44,408 nucleotides of DNA, taken from positions 1-44,408 of the forward strand of contig NZ_JASZYS010000026.1 in the NCBI RefSeq assembly GCF_030316845.1, read 5' to 3'. The position numbers and the translations under genes were made by a program. The notes under the pieces are model-generated. The model was not told the origin of the DNA. It searched no databases and saw only the letters and a list, made by a program, of their open reading frames with translations. This document shows, piece by piece, positions 1 to 9,045 of this stretch (position 1 is its first letter; each line of letters opens with the position of its first letter). Source of the stretch: Variovorax davisae (GTDB taxonomy: Bacteria > Pseudomonadota > Gammaproteobacteria > Burkholderiales > Burkholderiaceae_C).

Positions 1-1
1 C

Positions 2-541
2 GTCACGCAGCTCAGCCAGGCCAGGCGAGTGCGCGCCGGCCTCGCGCGGACCTTCCAGATCACTACGCTGGCGCCGCATTTCGCGGTGCAGCGGCAGATC
101 GAGCTCGCACTCTTCGAGCGCGAAGGCCTGACAGGCAGGATGTGGCGCAACGTCGATGCGTACCCGGTCCTGCAGACGGAAGCCCAGGGCATCCTGACCC
201 GCTTCGGGCTGCGAGCGCATGCAGCCACGGCCACACAGGATCTCGCCTACGGCGAACAGCGCCTGATCGAGATGGCGTTGGCACTCGCGCTGCGCCCGAA
301 GGTCCTGCTGCTCGACGAGCCCATGGCCGGTGTGCCCAAGGGCGATGGCCAGCGTCTGCTGGACGCGCTGGACGCACTCCCAAGCGACCTGGCCGTCCTG
401 ATCATCGAGCACGACATGGACCTCGTGTTCCGCTTCGCCAACCGGATCGTGGTGCTGGCCGAAGGCGCCGTGCTCGCCGACGGCTCTCCCGACGACATCC
501 GCCGCGACCCCAAGGTTCGCGCCGCCTACCTGGGAAACTGA
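2..541 (+). CDS. livG: Branched-chain-type ABC transporter ATP-binding protein LivG, C-terminal part
   Basis: This is the 3' part of a LivG-type ATPase, cut by the window start. The frame is open from base 2, so the Walker A motif lies outside. Visible are the LivG-type stretch RAGLARTFQ (Q-loop region), the signature LAYGEQRLIEMALALAL, Walker B LLLDEP followed by MAGV as in LivG, and the H-loop IIEHDMD. It pairs with the LivF-type protein encoded one base downstream to power a HAAT-family importer at the inner membrane. Beside an O-demethylase operon the substrate may be an aromatic acid rather than an amino acid; that is inference from context. Confidence 0.93.
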   Translation, partial: VTQLSQARRVRAGLARTFQITTLAPHFAVQRQIELALFEREGLTGRMWRNVDAYPVLQTEAQGILTRFGLRAHAATATQDLAYGEQRLIEMALALALRPKVLLLDEPMAGVPKGDGQRLLDALDALPSDLAVLIIEHDMDLVFRFANRIVVLAEGAVLADGSPDDIRRDPKVRAAYLGN

Positions 542-542
542 C

Positions 543-1256
543 ATGGCAGAACCCATTCTCCAGCTCGAGGCCGCGGTTGCCGGCTACGGCCCGACCACCG
601 TGCTCAACGGTCTCACGTTCGAGATGGCCGCCCAGGAGCGGCTGGCCATGGTCGGACGCAACGGCGTCGGCAAGACGACCGCGTTGCGGGCCATCATGGG
701 TCTCGTGCCGCTGCGCAGCGGTCGTGTGTGGTTCAAGGGCCAGGACGTCTCGGCACTCGCGCCGCACCAGCGAGCAGCGCTCGGCCTGGGCTACGTGCCG
801 CAGACCCGCGACATCTTTCCTTCGCTCACCGTGGAGGAGAACCTGCTGGCCGGGCTCAAGCGTCGGTCGCGCGGCGCGCTGGACGAGGCCTATGCCCTGT
901 TTCCGAGACTCGCCGAGCGACGCCGCAATGGCGGCGCCCAACTCTCGGGCGGGGAGCAACAGATGCTGTCGGTCGCGCGGGCGTTGCTCGGCCAGCCCTC
1001 GCTGCTGCTGCTCGATGAGCCGCTCGAAGGTCTCGCTCCGTTGATCCGGCTGGAACTTCTGAACGCCTTCCGCAACCTGAGCCAGCAGACCGGAATCGCC
1101 GTCGTGATCGTCGAGCAGCAGGTCGACGAGGCGCTCGGCTACGCGGAGCGCGCGCTCGTCCTCGACCATGGCACGGTGGTCCACAGCGGCCGTGCCGCGG
1201 CGCTGCTCGACGATCCCGAGACGCTCGAGCGTTGGGTCGGGATGGCCGTGCACTGA
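543..1256 (+). CDS. livF: Branched-chain-type ABC transporter ATP-binding protein LivF
   Basis: The 237-aa product is a complete LivF-type ATPase of normal family length. Walker A GRNGVGKTT lies near residue 40, the signature LSGGEQQMLSVARALL is in the middle, Walker B LLLLDEPLEGLAP follows, and the H-loop position reads IVEQQ, as is usual for LivF. It starts immediately after the livG stop, and its own stop TGA overlaps the ATG of the MarR gene (TGATG), so the three genes are probably co-transcribed and translationally coupled. The transported substrate cannot be read from the ATPase. Confidence 0.93.
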   Translation: MAEPILQLEAAVAGYGPTTVLNGLTFEMAAQERLAMVGRNGVGKTTALRAIMGLVPLRSGRVWFKGQDVSALAPHQRAALGLGYVPQTRDIFPSLTVEENLLAGLKRRSRGALDEAYALFPRLAERRRNGGAQLSGGEQQMLSVARALLGQPSLLLLDEPLEGLAPLIRLELLNAFRNLSQQTGIAVVIVEQQVDEALGYAERALVLDHGTVVHSGRAAALLDDPETLERWVGMAVH

Positions 1257-1843
1257 TGGCAATGCGCAAAGCCATGGCCGACGGCCAGCTCCACGCAGCC
1301 GCCGATCCGCAGGGCGGCGCCGCGCCCCACACCGTGGATCTGGACCGGTATGTCCCGGCCTACCTGACCTGGATCGCGAACAAGCTCTCGCGCGGCGCCT
1401 CGCAGCACTACCTGAGCACCTTCGATGTCGGCATCGAGACGTGGCGCTGCCTCGTCCTGCTTGCGGTCGAGGGGACAACTTCGGCGCAGCAGGTGTCGGC
1501 CGTGATCGGCATGGACAAGGGATCGATCAGCCGCTGCTTCAAGCGCATGCAGGAAAGCGGCCTGATCCGGACCGAACTCGATGGCTCCGACGGCCGTCTT
1601 CGCATCGCCGTGCTAACCCCCGAGGGCCGCCACTTGCATGACCAGATCATGGGCATGGCGCTCGAGCGCGAGCGTGCCTTCCTTTCCGTGCTTGACGAAG
1701 ACGAGGTCGAGGTGCTGCTCGGCCTGATGCGCCGGCTGCACGCCAACCTGCCAGCTGTCGAAGCCTCGACCCAGGCCTATGTGCGCGAGCGCTTTCCGCA
1801 TGCCGCCGATGCGCTGAGATCGAAGGCCAGTGAGACACCATGA
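1256..1843 (+). CDS. MarR-family transcriptional regulator (first paralogue)
   Basis: This 195-aa winged-helix regulator has the MarR pattern: the recognition helix region AVIGMDKGSISRCFKRMQESGLI is followed by the wing DGSDGRLRIAVLTPEG, and a helical C terminus would form the dimer. The ATG at 1256 overlaps the livF stop; another ATG lies two codons later. The gene ends in an ATGA overlap with the reductase gene at 1840. It is a close paralogue of the regulator at 5237, sharing for example PAY-TWIANKLS-GAS and the DK-S-SRCFK helix. Sitting inside the operon, it is a likely aromatic-acid-responsive repressor of it; the ligand is unknown. Confidence 0.88.
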   Translation: MAMRKAMADGQLHAAADPQGGAAPHTVDLDRYVPAYLTWIANKLSRGASQHYLSTFDVGIETWRCLVLLAVEGTTSAQQVSAVIGMDKGSISRCFKRMQESGLIRTELDGSDGRLRIAVLTPEGRHLHDQIMGMALERERAFLSVLDEDEVEVLLGLMRRLHANLPAVEASTQAYVRERFPHAADALRSKASETP

Positions 1844-2796
1844 CCAATGAACTGAAGGTCCGCGTCGCCCGACGCATTGAAGAAGCCGACGGCGTGTGCA
1901 GCTTCGAACTGCTGCCCCATGACGGCAGTGCCCTGCCCCCTTTCTCGGCCGGGGCGCACATCGACGTCCACGTCGCGCCCGGCGTCATCCGCCAATACTC
2001 GCTCAGCAACGATCCCGCAGAGCGCCACCGCTGGCGCATCGCCGTTCTGCGCGAATCGGCCTCCCGCGGCGGATCTGCCGGCATGCACGACGGCGTGCAG
2101 CCGGGCGATGTCTTGCACGTGAGTGCACCGCGCAACCACTTCCCGCTGGTCGATGCGCCGCACAGCCTTCTGCTCGCGGGCGGCATCGGCGTGACGCCTA
2201 TCCTTGCCATGGCTCGCGCCCTGCACGCGCAGGAACGAAGCTTCGAGATGCACTACTGCGGCCGCTCCGCAGGGAGGATGGCATTTCTTGAGGAGCTTGC
2301 AGCGGCGGAGTTTGCGGGCAACGTCGTCCTCCACGCCGATGACGTGCCCGCGCAGAAGTTCGATGCCGAGCGGGTGCTCGCAGAACCGGCGGCAGACACT
2401 CACCTCTACGTGTGCGGTCCGAACGGCTTCATGAACCACGTACTCGATACCGCGAGGCGGCTCGGCTGGCCGGACACGAACCTGCATCGAGAGTACTTTG
2501 CAGGCGTGGCGACGGCGCTGGCGTCGGACGGCAGCTTCGAGGTCCGCGTCGCGAGCACGGGCTTGAGCTGCCAGATCCCGAGCGGCAAGACGGTCATCGA
2601 GGTGCTGGCGGCTCATGGCGTGGAAATCCCGACCTCCTGCGAGGCGGGCGTCTGCGGCACCTGCCTGACCCGCGTTCTCGAAGGCAAGCCCGACCACCGC
2701 GACAGCTTCCTCACAGACGCCGAACGCGCCGCCAACGACCAGTTCACGCCGTGCTGCTCGCGCGCGCTTTCGCCGCTGCTGGTGCTCGACCTCTGA
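1840..2796 (+). CDS. vanB: VanB-type Rieske oxygenase reductase (FMN, NAD, plant-type 2Fe-2S)
   Basis: The 318-aa protein has the phthalate dioxygenase reductase layout. An N-terminal flavin-binding barrel carries RQYSLSND, an NAD-binding domain contains LLLAGGIGVTPILAMARAL and YVCGPNGFM, and a C-terminal plant-type ferredoxin domain has cluster cysteines C267, C272, C275 and C305 or C306. It would pass electrons from NAD(P)H to the oxygenase encoded 32 bp downstream. It begins inside the stop of the MarR gene (ATGA), so translation is probably coupled. The pairing with a VanA-type oxygenase suggests vanillate or a related methoxybenzoate as substrate. The family assignment is firm; the exact substrate is inference. 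Confidence 0.9.
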   Translation: MTNELKVRVARRIEEADGVCSFELLPHDGSALPPFSAGAHIDVHVAPGVIRQYSLSNDPAERHRWRIAVLRESASRGGSAGMHDGVQPGDVLHVSAPRNHFPLVDAPHSLLLAGGIGVTPILAMARALHAQERSFEMHYCGRSAGRMAFLEELAAAEFAGNVVLHADDVPAQKFDAERVLAEPAADTHLYVCGPNGFMNHVLDTARRLGWPDTNLHREYFAGVATALASDGSFEVRVASTGLSCQIPSGKTVIEVLAAHGVEIPTSCEAGVCGTCLTRVLEGKPDHRDSFLTDAERAANDQFTPCCSRALSPLLVLDL

Positions 2797-2828
2797 CCCG
2801 TTCCCTTTCCCCTCAAGGAGATCCCCCG

Positions 2829-3926
2829 ATGACTACGACCTGCATCCCCATCAAGAACGTCGCCGCCGCTGCGGCCGAGAGCCGTTTCCCGCTCGACCAG
2901 TGGTACGTGGCCGGCTTCTCCTCCGAACTCATGGACAAGCCCATCGCGCGCACCTTCCTGAATCAGAAGGTCGTTCTTTTCCGTACCGGCGAAGGCCAGG
3001 TGGCGGCATTGGAAGACCGTTGCTGCCACCGCTCGCTGCCACTTTCTTGCGGCACCGTCGAGGAAACCGGCGTGCGTTGCGGCTACCACGGCCTCCTCTA
3101 CGCACCAAATGGGCAATGCATCGAGATTCCGGGTCAGGAGCGCATTCCGTCCAAGGCCAAAGTGAAGGCCTACCACGTGCTCGAGAAGAACAAGATCATC
3201 TGGATCTGGATGCCGCGCGACGCGGCGGCCGAGCCGAACCGCGCGCCGCCCGACTACCCATTCCACGACGACCCGCGCTACAAGTTTGGCAGCGGCAACT
3301 ACCACTACCAGTCGCCCTGGCAACTCATCCACGACAACCTACTGGACCTCAGCCACCTCGGCTACGTGCACCTGCACACCATCGGTGGCGACGCGAAGTT
3401 GCACATGAACGCGCCGATGAAGGTGAGCTCGGAAGGCGACCAGGTCAAGGTCGTGCGCCTGATGCCAAACTCGTCGCCGCCGCCCACCTACCGTGCGGCC
3501 TGGCCTTTCGGTGACAAATGTGAGCGCTGGCAGGAGATCGAATTCGACGTCACCCACTTGCGAATCTGGACCGGCGCGGTGGAACCCGGCACGGACGCGA
3601 TCGATGACCCAGACCGTGGCGGCTTCCACATGCGCGGCTTTCACGGCATCACGCCCGAAACCGAAGAGACGTGTCACTATTTTTGGAGCATGTCGAGTAC
3701 TAAGCATCCCGACATGCCCGAAAACATCGACGCCGTAATCCAGCAGACCGCGTTCACGTTCGATGAGGATCGCACCATCATCGAGGCGCAATACCGGAAC
3801 ATGCTGGAGTTCGGCGACAAGGCCAGCTGGATCGATATCCATGTCGACGCCGGCGCCAACCGTGCCCGTCGCATTGTCGCGGAGCTTCTAAAAAAGCAGG
3901 CAACTGTAGAGCAGTCCGATTCCTAA
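2829..3926 (+). CDS. vanA: VanA-type Rieske non-heme iron oxygenase (aromatic O-demethylase alpha subunit)
   Basis: The 365-aa protein carries the Rieske motif C65-x-H67-x16-C84-x2-H87 and the mononuclear iron ligands D173-x2-H176-x4-H181 (DLSHLGYVH). A conserved stretch DEDRTIIEAQYRN near the C terminus probably supplies the third carboxylate. The start is fixed by AAGGAG just upstream of ATG 2829; longer in-frame starts run through the reductase gene. VanA-type enzymes demethylate methoxylated benzoates such as vanillate, releasing formaldehyde, which suits the fdhA gene 25 bp downstream. Dicamba, syringate or 3-O-methylgallate demethylases share this fold, so the substrate is not certain. 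Confidence 0.9.
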   Translation: MTTTCIPIKNVAAAAAESRFPLDQWYVAGFSSELMDKPIARTFLNQKVVLFRTGEGQVAALEDRCCHRSLPLSCGTVEETGVRCGYHGLLYAPNGQCIEIPGQERIPSKAKVKAYHVLEKNKIIWIWMPRDAAAEPNRAPPDYPFHDDPRYKFGSGNYHYQSPWQLIHDNLLDLSHLGYVHLHTIGGDAKLHMNAPMKVSSEGDQVKVVRLMPNSSPPPTYRAAWPFGDKCERWQEIEFDVTHLRIWTGAVEPGTDAIDDPDRGGFHMRGFHGITPETEETCHYFWSMSSTKHPDMPENIDAVIQQTAFTFDEDRTIIEAQYRNMLEFGDKASWIDIHVDAGANRARRIVAELLKKQATVEQSDS

Positions 3927-3951
3927 AACCCAGAAAACAAGGAGATATAGC

Positions 3952-5148
3952 ATGGCTGCAAACCGAGGTGTCGTTTACGTATCGCAGGGCAAGGTAGAAG
4001 TGCGTCCGATAGACTTTCCCAAGTTGCTGAACCCCCATGGAAGAACCGCCAACCACGGCGTGATCCTCAAGGTGCTGACCACCAACATCTGCGGCTCCGA
4101 CCAGCACATGGTGCGCGGGCGAACCACCGCGCCTGCCGGACTGGTTCTGGGTCACGAGATCACCGGCGAGGTCATCGAGGCGGGCAAGGACGTCGAAACG
4201 CTGTCCGTGGGCGACATCGTCTCGGTGCCTTTCAACGTCGCCTGCGGACGCTGCCGCCTGTGCAAGGAACGCCAGACCGGTGTGTGCCTGACGGTCAACG
4301 AATCGCGTCCAGGCGGTGCCTACGGCTACGTGGACATGGGCGGCTGGGTCGGCGGACAAGCCGAGTACGTGATGGTGCCTTATGCCGACTTCAACCTGTT
4401 GAAGTTCCCGGACCGCGAGCAGGCGATCGAGAAGATCCGCGACCTCACCTGCCTCTCGGACATCCTGCCCACCGGCTACCACGGCGCCGTCACGGCAGGC
4501 GTGGGTCCGGGCAGCACGGTATACGTGGCCGGTGCAGGGCCGGTGGGGTTGGCGGCTGCGGCCTCCGCGCGCCTCTTAGGCGCTGCCGTGGTCATCGTCG
4601 GCGACGTCAACCCCGCCCGACTCGCGCACGCCAGGGCCGTCGGCTTCGAGACCGCCGACCTGTCGATCGACACCCCGCTGGGCGACCAGATCGCCGCCAT
4701 CCTGGGCGTTCCCGAAGTGGACAGCGCGGTGGACGCCGTGGGTTTCGAGGCGCGCGGTCATGGCCACGAAGGTGCGCAGCACGAGGCGCCGGCCACCGTT
4801 TTGAATTCCCTGATGGAAGTCACTCGGGCGGCCGGCAAGATCGGTATCCCGGGCCTGTACGTGACGGACGACCCTGGTGGCGTCGACAAGGCGGCCAAGA
4901 CGGGTTCGCTGAGCATCCGCCTGGGGCTGGGGTGGGCCAAGTCGCACAGTTTCATGACCGGACAGACGCCGGTCATGCAGTACAACCGGGCGCTGATGCA
5001 GGCCATCCTCTGGAACCGCATGGACATCGCCAGTGTGGTCGGCGTCAAGCTGATCTCCCTGGACGAGGCGCCGGAGGGCTATGCCCAGTTCGACGCCGGG
5101 GCGCCTACCAAGTTCGTCATCGATCCTCACGGCCAGATCGGCAAATAG
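3952..5148 (+). CDS. fdhA: Glutathione-independent formaldehyde dehydrogenase (zinc, NAD-dependent)
   Basis: The 398-aa length matches Pseudomonas putida-type formaldehyde dehydrogenase, a nicotinoprotein-like medium-chain dehydrogenase. Catalytic zinc ligands lie in NICGSDQH and GHEITGEV, the structural zinc lobe is CGRCRLCKERQTGVC, and the nucleotide fold is VYVAGAGPVGLAAAASARLLGA followed by VGDVN. The characteristic family ending APTKFVIDPHGQIGK is present. An AAGGAG ribosome site precedes ATG 3952. It oxidises formaldehyde to formate in the cytoplasm. Its place directly after a VanA-type demethylase says that it removes the formaldehyde made by that enzyme. Confidence 0.93.
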   Translation: MAANRGVVYVSQGKVEVRPIDFPKLLNPHGRTANHGVILKVLTTNICGSDQHMVRGRTTAPAGLVLGHEITGEVIEAGKDVETLSVGDIVSVPFNVACGRCRLCKERQTGVCLTVNESRPGGAYGYVDMGGWVGGQAEYVMVPYADFNLLKFPDREQAIEKIRDLTCLSDILPTGYHGAVTAGVGPGSTVYVAGAGPVGLAAAASARLLGAAVVIVGDVNPARLAHARAVGFETADLSIDTPLGDQIAAILGVPEVDSAVDAVGFEARGHGHEGAQHEAPATVLNSLMEVTRAAGKIGIPGLYVTDDPGGVDKAAKTGSLSIRLGLGWAKSHSFMTGQTPVMQYNRALMQAILWNRMDIASVVGVKLISLDEAPEGYAQFDAGAPTKFVIDPHGQIGK

Positions 5149-5236
5149 GACGACTTGTGTAGATGCACACGGAGGGACGTTTCTCGGAGGCGTTCAGGGA
5201 GTTAAAGTTGGCGTATCAACTGCCGTCCTCAATGTG

Positions 5237-5824
5237 ATGCCACGTACCAACACCCTCCCAGCTACCAAGTCCGCTCGTCAGTCAGATCGCAGCGTGCGGG
5301 CTCGTGAAGTCATCAATCTCGACAACTACGCTCCTGCTTACTTCACCTGGATAGCCAACAAACTTTCAAGCGGGGCGTCCCAGGCCTATTTGGCTGCATT
5401 CGAAGTCGGCATCGAGAGCTGGCGCGTCCTAGTGCTGCTGGCGATCGAAGGGTCGATTTCGGCGCAGAAGGCCTGCGGGATTATCGGCATGGACAAAGCG
5501 TCGATGAGTCGCTGCTTTAAGAGCATGCAGGCACGCGGCTTCATTGAGCTCGCGCTCGACCCACAGGACGGCCGAGCACGAATCGCGACTTTAACGCCGA
5601 TGGGCCGAAAGATGCACGACCAAATCCGCGACATCGCCATCGCGCGCGAACGAGCATTTCTGTCGGTACTGACGGCGGCCGAGCGCAAAGTGCTTCTCGA
5701 CTTGCTTCGCCGGCTGCATGAGAACCTGCCAGCTGTTGAGATCGCGACGCGCGATCACCTGGGTCGGCATCACCCCCATGCGTTGCAGCGCAAGAAGAAC
5801 ACGGAACCTCGGTCTCTTTCTTAA
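5237..5824 (+). CDS. MarR-family transcriptional regulator (second paralogue)
   Basis: This 195-aa winged-helix regulator has the same length as, and is strikingly similar to, the one at 1256. Both share (V/I)(D/N)LD-Y-PAY-TWIANKLS-GASQ-YL, VGIE-WR-LVLLA-EG, IGMDK-S-SRCFK-MQ and RERAFLSVL. ATG 5237 starts the paralogue-like N terminus; the open frame upstream is not conserved. It lies 88 bp after fdhA, on the same strand, and may be the last gene of the operon or separately expressed. Two similar MarR proteins at either end of one catabolic operon suggest a duplication and either redundant control or response to two ligands. Confidence 0.87.
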   Translation: MPRTNTLPATKSARQSDRSVRAREVINLDNYAPAYFTWIANKLSSGASQAYLAAFEVGIESWRVLVLLAIEGSISAQKACGIIGMDKASMSRCFKSMQARGFIELALDPQDGRARIATLTPMGRKMHDQIRDIAIARERAFLSVLTAAERKVLLDLLRRLHENLPAVEIATRDHLGRHHPHALQRKKNTEPRSLS

Positions 5825-6451
5825 GGTGTACAGAGGGTGTAAGTCCAGCTGCTCGCTATCCCCTCGACGTCGCACCGTGACACCACCTGTCGGATGGCAG
5901 CGAGCCGAGTATCAGTCCAAGGCACCGGCAATCCAAAACCGGCGTCGCTGCCCACCAAGCCAAGGACCCATCGGCTGGAGGGCTCCTCAGCAGACCAACA
6001 GCCGCAGGTCAGACCATCTTTTCGCAACAATCCGAGCAAGTCCTTGCATGCCCAAATTTCGTGAACCGGCATTCGGACGGCTGAACGTCGGGCCGAGGAC
6101 CTCGAAACGCGAGGCAGGTCTGCTCAACGTCGCTCTAAGATCTTGACCGGCCTACAGCCAGTGGAGTGAGGATTCACGCAGCTCCTGCATTCTCCGGTTC
6201 AACGCGATAAGCACTTAGCGTGGAGCACGTAGCACTCAGCACCCAGGGCTACACCGAGCTTTAAATTGAGGAACACAGGTGCCCTAGTCTTGCTTCATGG
6301 CTGATGCCACCAGGCCACCAGTGCATGAAGGTCGAACCGACCCTGCCGGCCGGCATTGGAAAGATCCACCGCAGTTTTTCCAAACCGAGCATCCATCGAC
6401 TGACTCGGGTAAACACCGAACAATGATTTGTATCGTTGATGTTGCAACCAA
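5825..6451 (+). other. Gene-free interval between the marR paralogue and the esterase gene
   Basis: About 630 bp hold no reading frame with coding character on either strand; the frames that are open are short and lack family features. No transposase fragment or RNA gene was recognised. The right end leads into the esterase promoter. Confidence 0.5.
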
Positions 6452-6480
6452 TTGACGTTCCAACTACCAAGTCATATTCT
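6452..6480 (+). promoter_or_regulatory. Sigma70-like promoter of the tannase/feruloyl esterase gene
   Basis: TTGACG (6452-6457) and TATTCT (6475-6480) are separated by exactly 17 bp and lie about 30 bp before the start codon at 6513. Both hexamers are near the consensus. Activity is inferred from sequence only. Confidence 0.55.
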
Positions 6481-6512
6481 GGGTCTGTTCTATAACAAGC
6501 TGGAGACCACAG

Positions 6513-8297
6513 ATGCGCTACTTGAAGTCGAGAACACCCTTGCACGGAGTACAGCTGCTCGCCGCGAGCGCTTGCACGGTTTTGGCGGCCTGCGGGGGAG
6601 GAGGCAACGGCTGGAACCCCGCCTTCGTTCCTCCACCCAATTCCTCCGCGGCAAACCCATCCCCTTCTCAACCTGTTGCACCGCAAACAGTGGAACTCAA
6701 GAGTTGTGAGAGCTTGGCCGGCATGACCATTCCAGCTGACCAAATTGGGCTTCCGACCAAGGGGGCGCTGGTTCAAACTGCAGTCTCGACAGCCGCAGTT
6801 GCTCCTTTCCCGGACTCAGAAGGCGAGCATTTGCTCGAGACGCCTGCCCGTTGCGTCGTTCAGGGATACATCTCGTCGGTGGACGCTGCAGCGCCGCCGA
6901 TCAAGTTCAACATCAATCTACCTTTGAAGAATTGGAACCGGCGTTTGCTTCAGTCCGGGGGCGGAGGGTTGGGCGGCCAACTGATCTCAGCGCCGGGCAA
7001 CAAGGGCTCAGGACGTTTCGACCCCAATCCGGTGGACGCTCCCTACCCCATCACTCTGGGTTACGTGACTTTCGGCAGTGACGGGGGCCACGCCTCCAGC
7101 GACTATCAGTTTACGAAGAACGATGAAGCGATGCGCAACTGGGGCGGCGATGAAGTCAAGAAGACTCGCGACGTGGCGGTGGCCGTGGTGAAGTCGGCAT
7201 ACGGTGCCGCGCCTTCCAAAATCTTCTTCAGCGGCGAATCGGCAGGAGGACGTGAAGCATTGATTGCGGCGCAGCGCTTCCATGCGGATTACGACGGCAT
7301 CATCGCGACGTCTCCTGTCTTGAGTTGGAATGCCATTCATATCTCAGACAACAATCTCCGCGACAAACTGACAACCGGCTTCCTGGACAAGTCAGCCATC
7401 AAGTTGATTGCAGACAAAACACGCGCCTCTTGTGACGCGCAGGACGGCTTAGTGGATGGTGTCATTGCCAAGTACCTGTCCTGCCCGAACGATGCCGCAA
7501 GTCTGCGCTGCCCGGATGGCAATGCCGGCTCAGGTTGTCTGTCAGATTCGCAGATTGCATCTGTCAACGCCATTCGTGACCCATTTCAACTGCCTTTCAC
7601 ACTTTCCAACGGCATATCACGCTTCCCGGGATTTGGTGTGACCGGCGACGAAGACGGCACAGGATTCCAGTACGCTTTCTACCCAGTGGGAACAGTTGCG
7701 CCATCCCAGACCCTTCCTGCGGGACGCGGCAACGAGGCCGGGCGCGGCGGCATCCTCAACTTCGCGACGTACTGGATTCGGCACGCCGTCGTGCAGGACG
7801 AAACCTTCAACCCGTACCTGTTTGATGCCAAGCCGTACGCTGGACGGCTCCAGTATCTCTCGTCCCTCTTCGATGCGACAAATCCGGACCTCTCGGGCCT
7901 TGCCGCCAAGGGAGGAAAGGTGATCATCATGCATCCGTCGGCAGACAACGCGACACCGCTCACGGTCACAGGCGAATACTATCGAAGCGTGGTCTCCAAG
8001 CTGGGCCAGGCAACGACGGATCAAGTCATGCGCGTGTACGTGGGTCCTGGTGGAAGCCACAACGTTGGAGGCACCACGCAGATCGACGCACTGAGCATTC
8101 TGGAGAAATGGGTGTTGAACAATGAGCTTCCCCCGGACGCCCCGATCGCCTACTACAAGAGCGTCACCGATGCCAAGTTGCTGCGCTCCATGCCGGCCTG
8201 CCGCTATCCAATGTACGCACAGTACAAGGGAAGTGGCGACATAAATGCGGCGTCTTCATTCACTTGCACGACCCGGCCCGATCCCCTCGCGCCCTGA
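6513..8297 (+). CDS. Tannase/feruloyl esterase family lipoprotein
   Basis: The 594-aa protein is an alpha/beta hydrolase of the tannase and feruloyl esterase family (PF07519). Residues 1-26 form a lipoprotein signal with lipobox LAAC, followed by a glycine-rich and then Pro/Ser-rich linker, so the enzyme is probably anchored in the envelope facing outward. The nucleophile serine is in FFSGESAGGREAL; the C-terminal SADNATPLT and GGSHNVGG regions hold the likely acidic and histidine members of the triad, and cysteines beside the triad fit the paired-cysteine pattern of the family. It hydrolyses phenolic esters such as feruloyl or galloyl esters, which would supply methoxylated aromatics for the VanAB-FdhA operon just upstream. 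Confidence 0.87.
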   Translation: MRYLKSRTPLHGVQLLAASACTVLAACGGGGNGWNPAFVPPPNSSAANPSPSQPVAPQTVELKSCESLAGMTIPADQIGLPTKGALVQTAVSTAAVAPFPDSEGEHLLETPARCVVQGYISSVDAAAPPIKFNINLPLKNWNRRLLQSGGGGLGGQLISAPGNKGSGRFDPNPVDAPYPITLGYVTFGSDGGHASSDYQFTKNDEAMRNWGGDEVKKTRDVAVAVVKSAYGAAPSKIFFSGESAGGREALIAAQRFHADYDGIIATSPVLSWNAIHISDNNLRDKLTTGFLDKSAIKLIADKTRASCDAQDGLVDGVIAKYLSCPNDAASLRCPDGNAGSGCLSDSQIASVNAIRDPFQLPFTLSNGISRFPGFGVTGDEDGTGFQYAFYPVGTVAPSQTLPAGRGNEAGRGGILNFATYWIRHAVVQDETFNPYLFDAKPYAGRLQYLSSLFDATNPDLSGLAAKGGKVIIMHPSADNATPLTVTGEYYRSVVSKLGQATTDQVMRVYVGPGGSHNVGGTTQIDALSILEKWVLNNELPPDAPIAYYKSVTDAKLLRSMPACRYPMYAQYKGSGDINAASSFTCTTRPDPLAP

Positions 8298-8406
8298 TCG
8301 TTCGGCTCCGTGGTTTGCTTTCCTACGACACGCCAGCGCAGTGCAAGGCTGGCGTCATCGTCATGAACACCGCGCGCGGCGGACTCGGCGACAAGGCCGC
8401 CACTAG

Positions 8407-8763
8407 ATGATGGGTGCCAGCATCGGAGCGACCCTGGTGCTGCACACCTGGGGATCGGCGCTGACGCATCTTCCTCTCGTGCATGGCATTGCTCCAGGCG
8501 GGGGCTGTCACCGGACGGCGAGTTCTGCTTGCAGGCCCGGCTCCTCCTGTCGGTGAGCGTGCTCTCGCGGCTGTTCCGGCGGCGCTTCCTCGAAGAACTC
8601 GAGCGCGTTCGTTGTGCCCGCCTGCGGTTCTTCGCCGAGTTCGCCGCACTGGCCGACGCGCACGCCTTCGCCGCCTGGCTCGCACCTCCGCCAATGAATG
8701 GATCGCGTTAATGCCAAGCGCCCGTGCGCCGGCCCCGAAGCGGTGCCGGCCTACCTATGCTCC
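8407..8763 (+). pseudogene. IS91-family transposase remnant, frameshifted
   Basis: Pieces of a Y2-type IS91-family transposase follow one another in alternating frames. 8407-8508 reads GASIGATLVLHTWGSALTH and LVHGIAPGGG, matching the family block with HTWGS and HPHVH. From about 8502 the next frame reads LSPDGEFCL, LSVSVLSRLFRRRFLEELE and LRFFAEFAALADAHAFAAWLAPP. From 8698 the first frame resumes with AKRPCAGPEAVPAYL, matching the block AKPPFGGPEAVLAYL. Two frameshifts and missing ends mean that it is dead. The identification rests on motif recall and is fairly strong because three consecutive blocks keep the family order. Confidence 0.72.
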
Positions 8764-8960
8764 CGTGGGGCATTCCGCGGTTTCCTCCCTCGAGGCTTGT
8801 CCAACACCTGCCCTCAGGCCGCTGCAGTGTTCGGCGTTGCGCCTCGCAAGGGCAGGTATCGGACTACCCTTGACGGGAACACAAATTGGACCTGCTAAAC
8901 GGCGCGCTGCCGCCACCTACGTCGCGGTTTGACGGAGCGGCGGAGCGGCCCCCTTAGGAA

Positions 8961-9045
8961 ACTGAAATCTTCGCTGAACGAAACTACTGAAAAGTAGTGT
9001 CGAACCGGACGACCGTTCCCAGCGAGCTACTGAAATCTTCGCTGA
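8961..9045. repeat. 17-bp direct repeat pair in degraded DNA
   Basis: ACTGAAATCTTCGCTGA occurs at 8961-8977 and again at 9029-9045 with no mismatch. Around it the octamer TTTTCAGT, or its complement ACTGAAAA, recurs near 8987, 9078, 9098 and 9139. The cluster lies about 200 bp downstream of the IS91 remnant, so it could be a former element end or a protein-binding array. Confidence 0.6.

Noticed and set aside
8483..8932. 149-aa plus-strand frame as an intact gene
   Set aside because: It overlaps the IS91 transposase remnant in another frame, and transposase motifs are found only when frames are switched.
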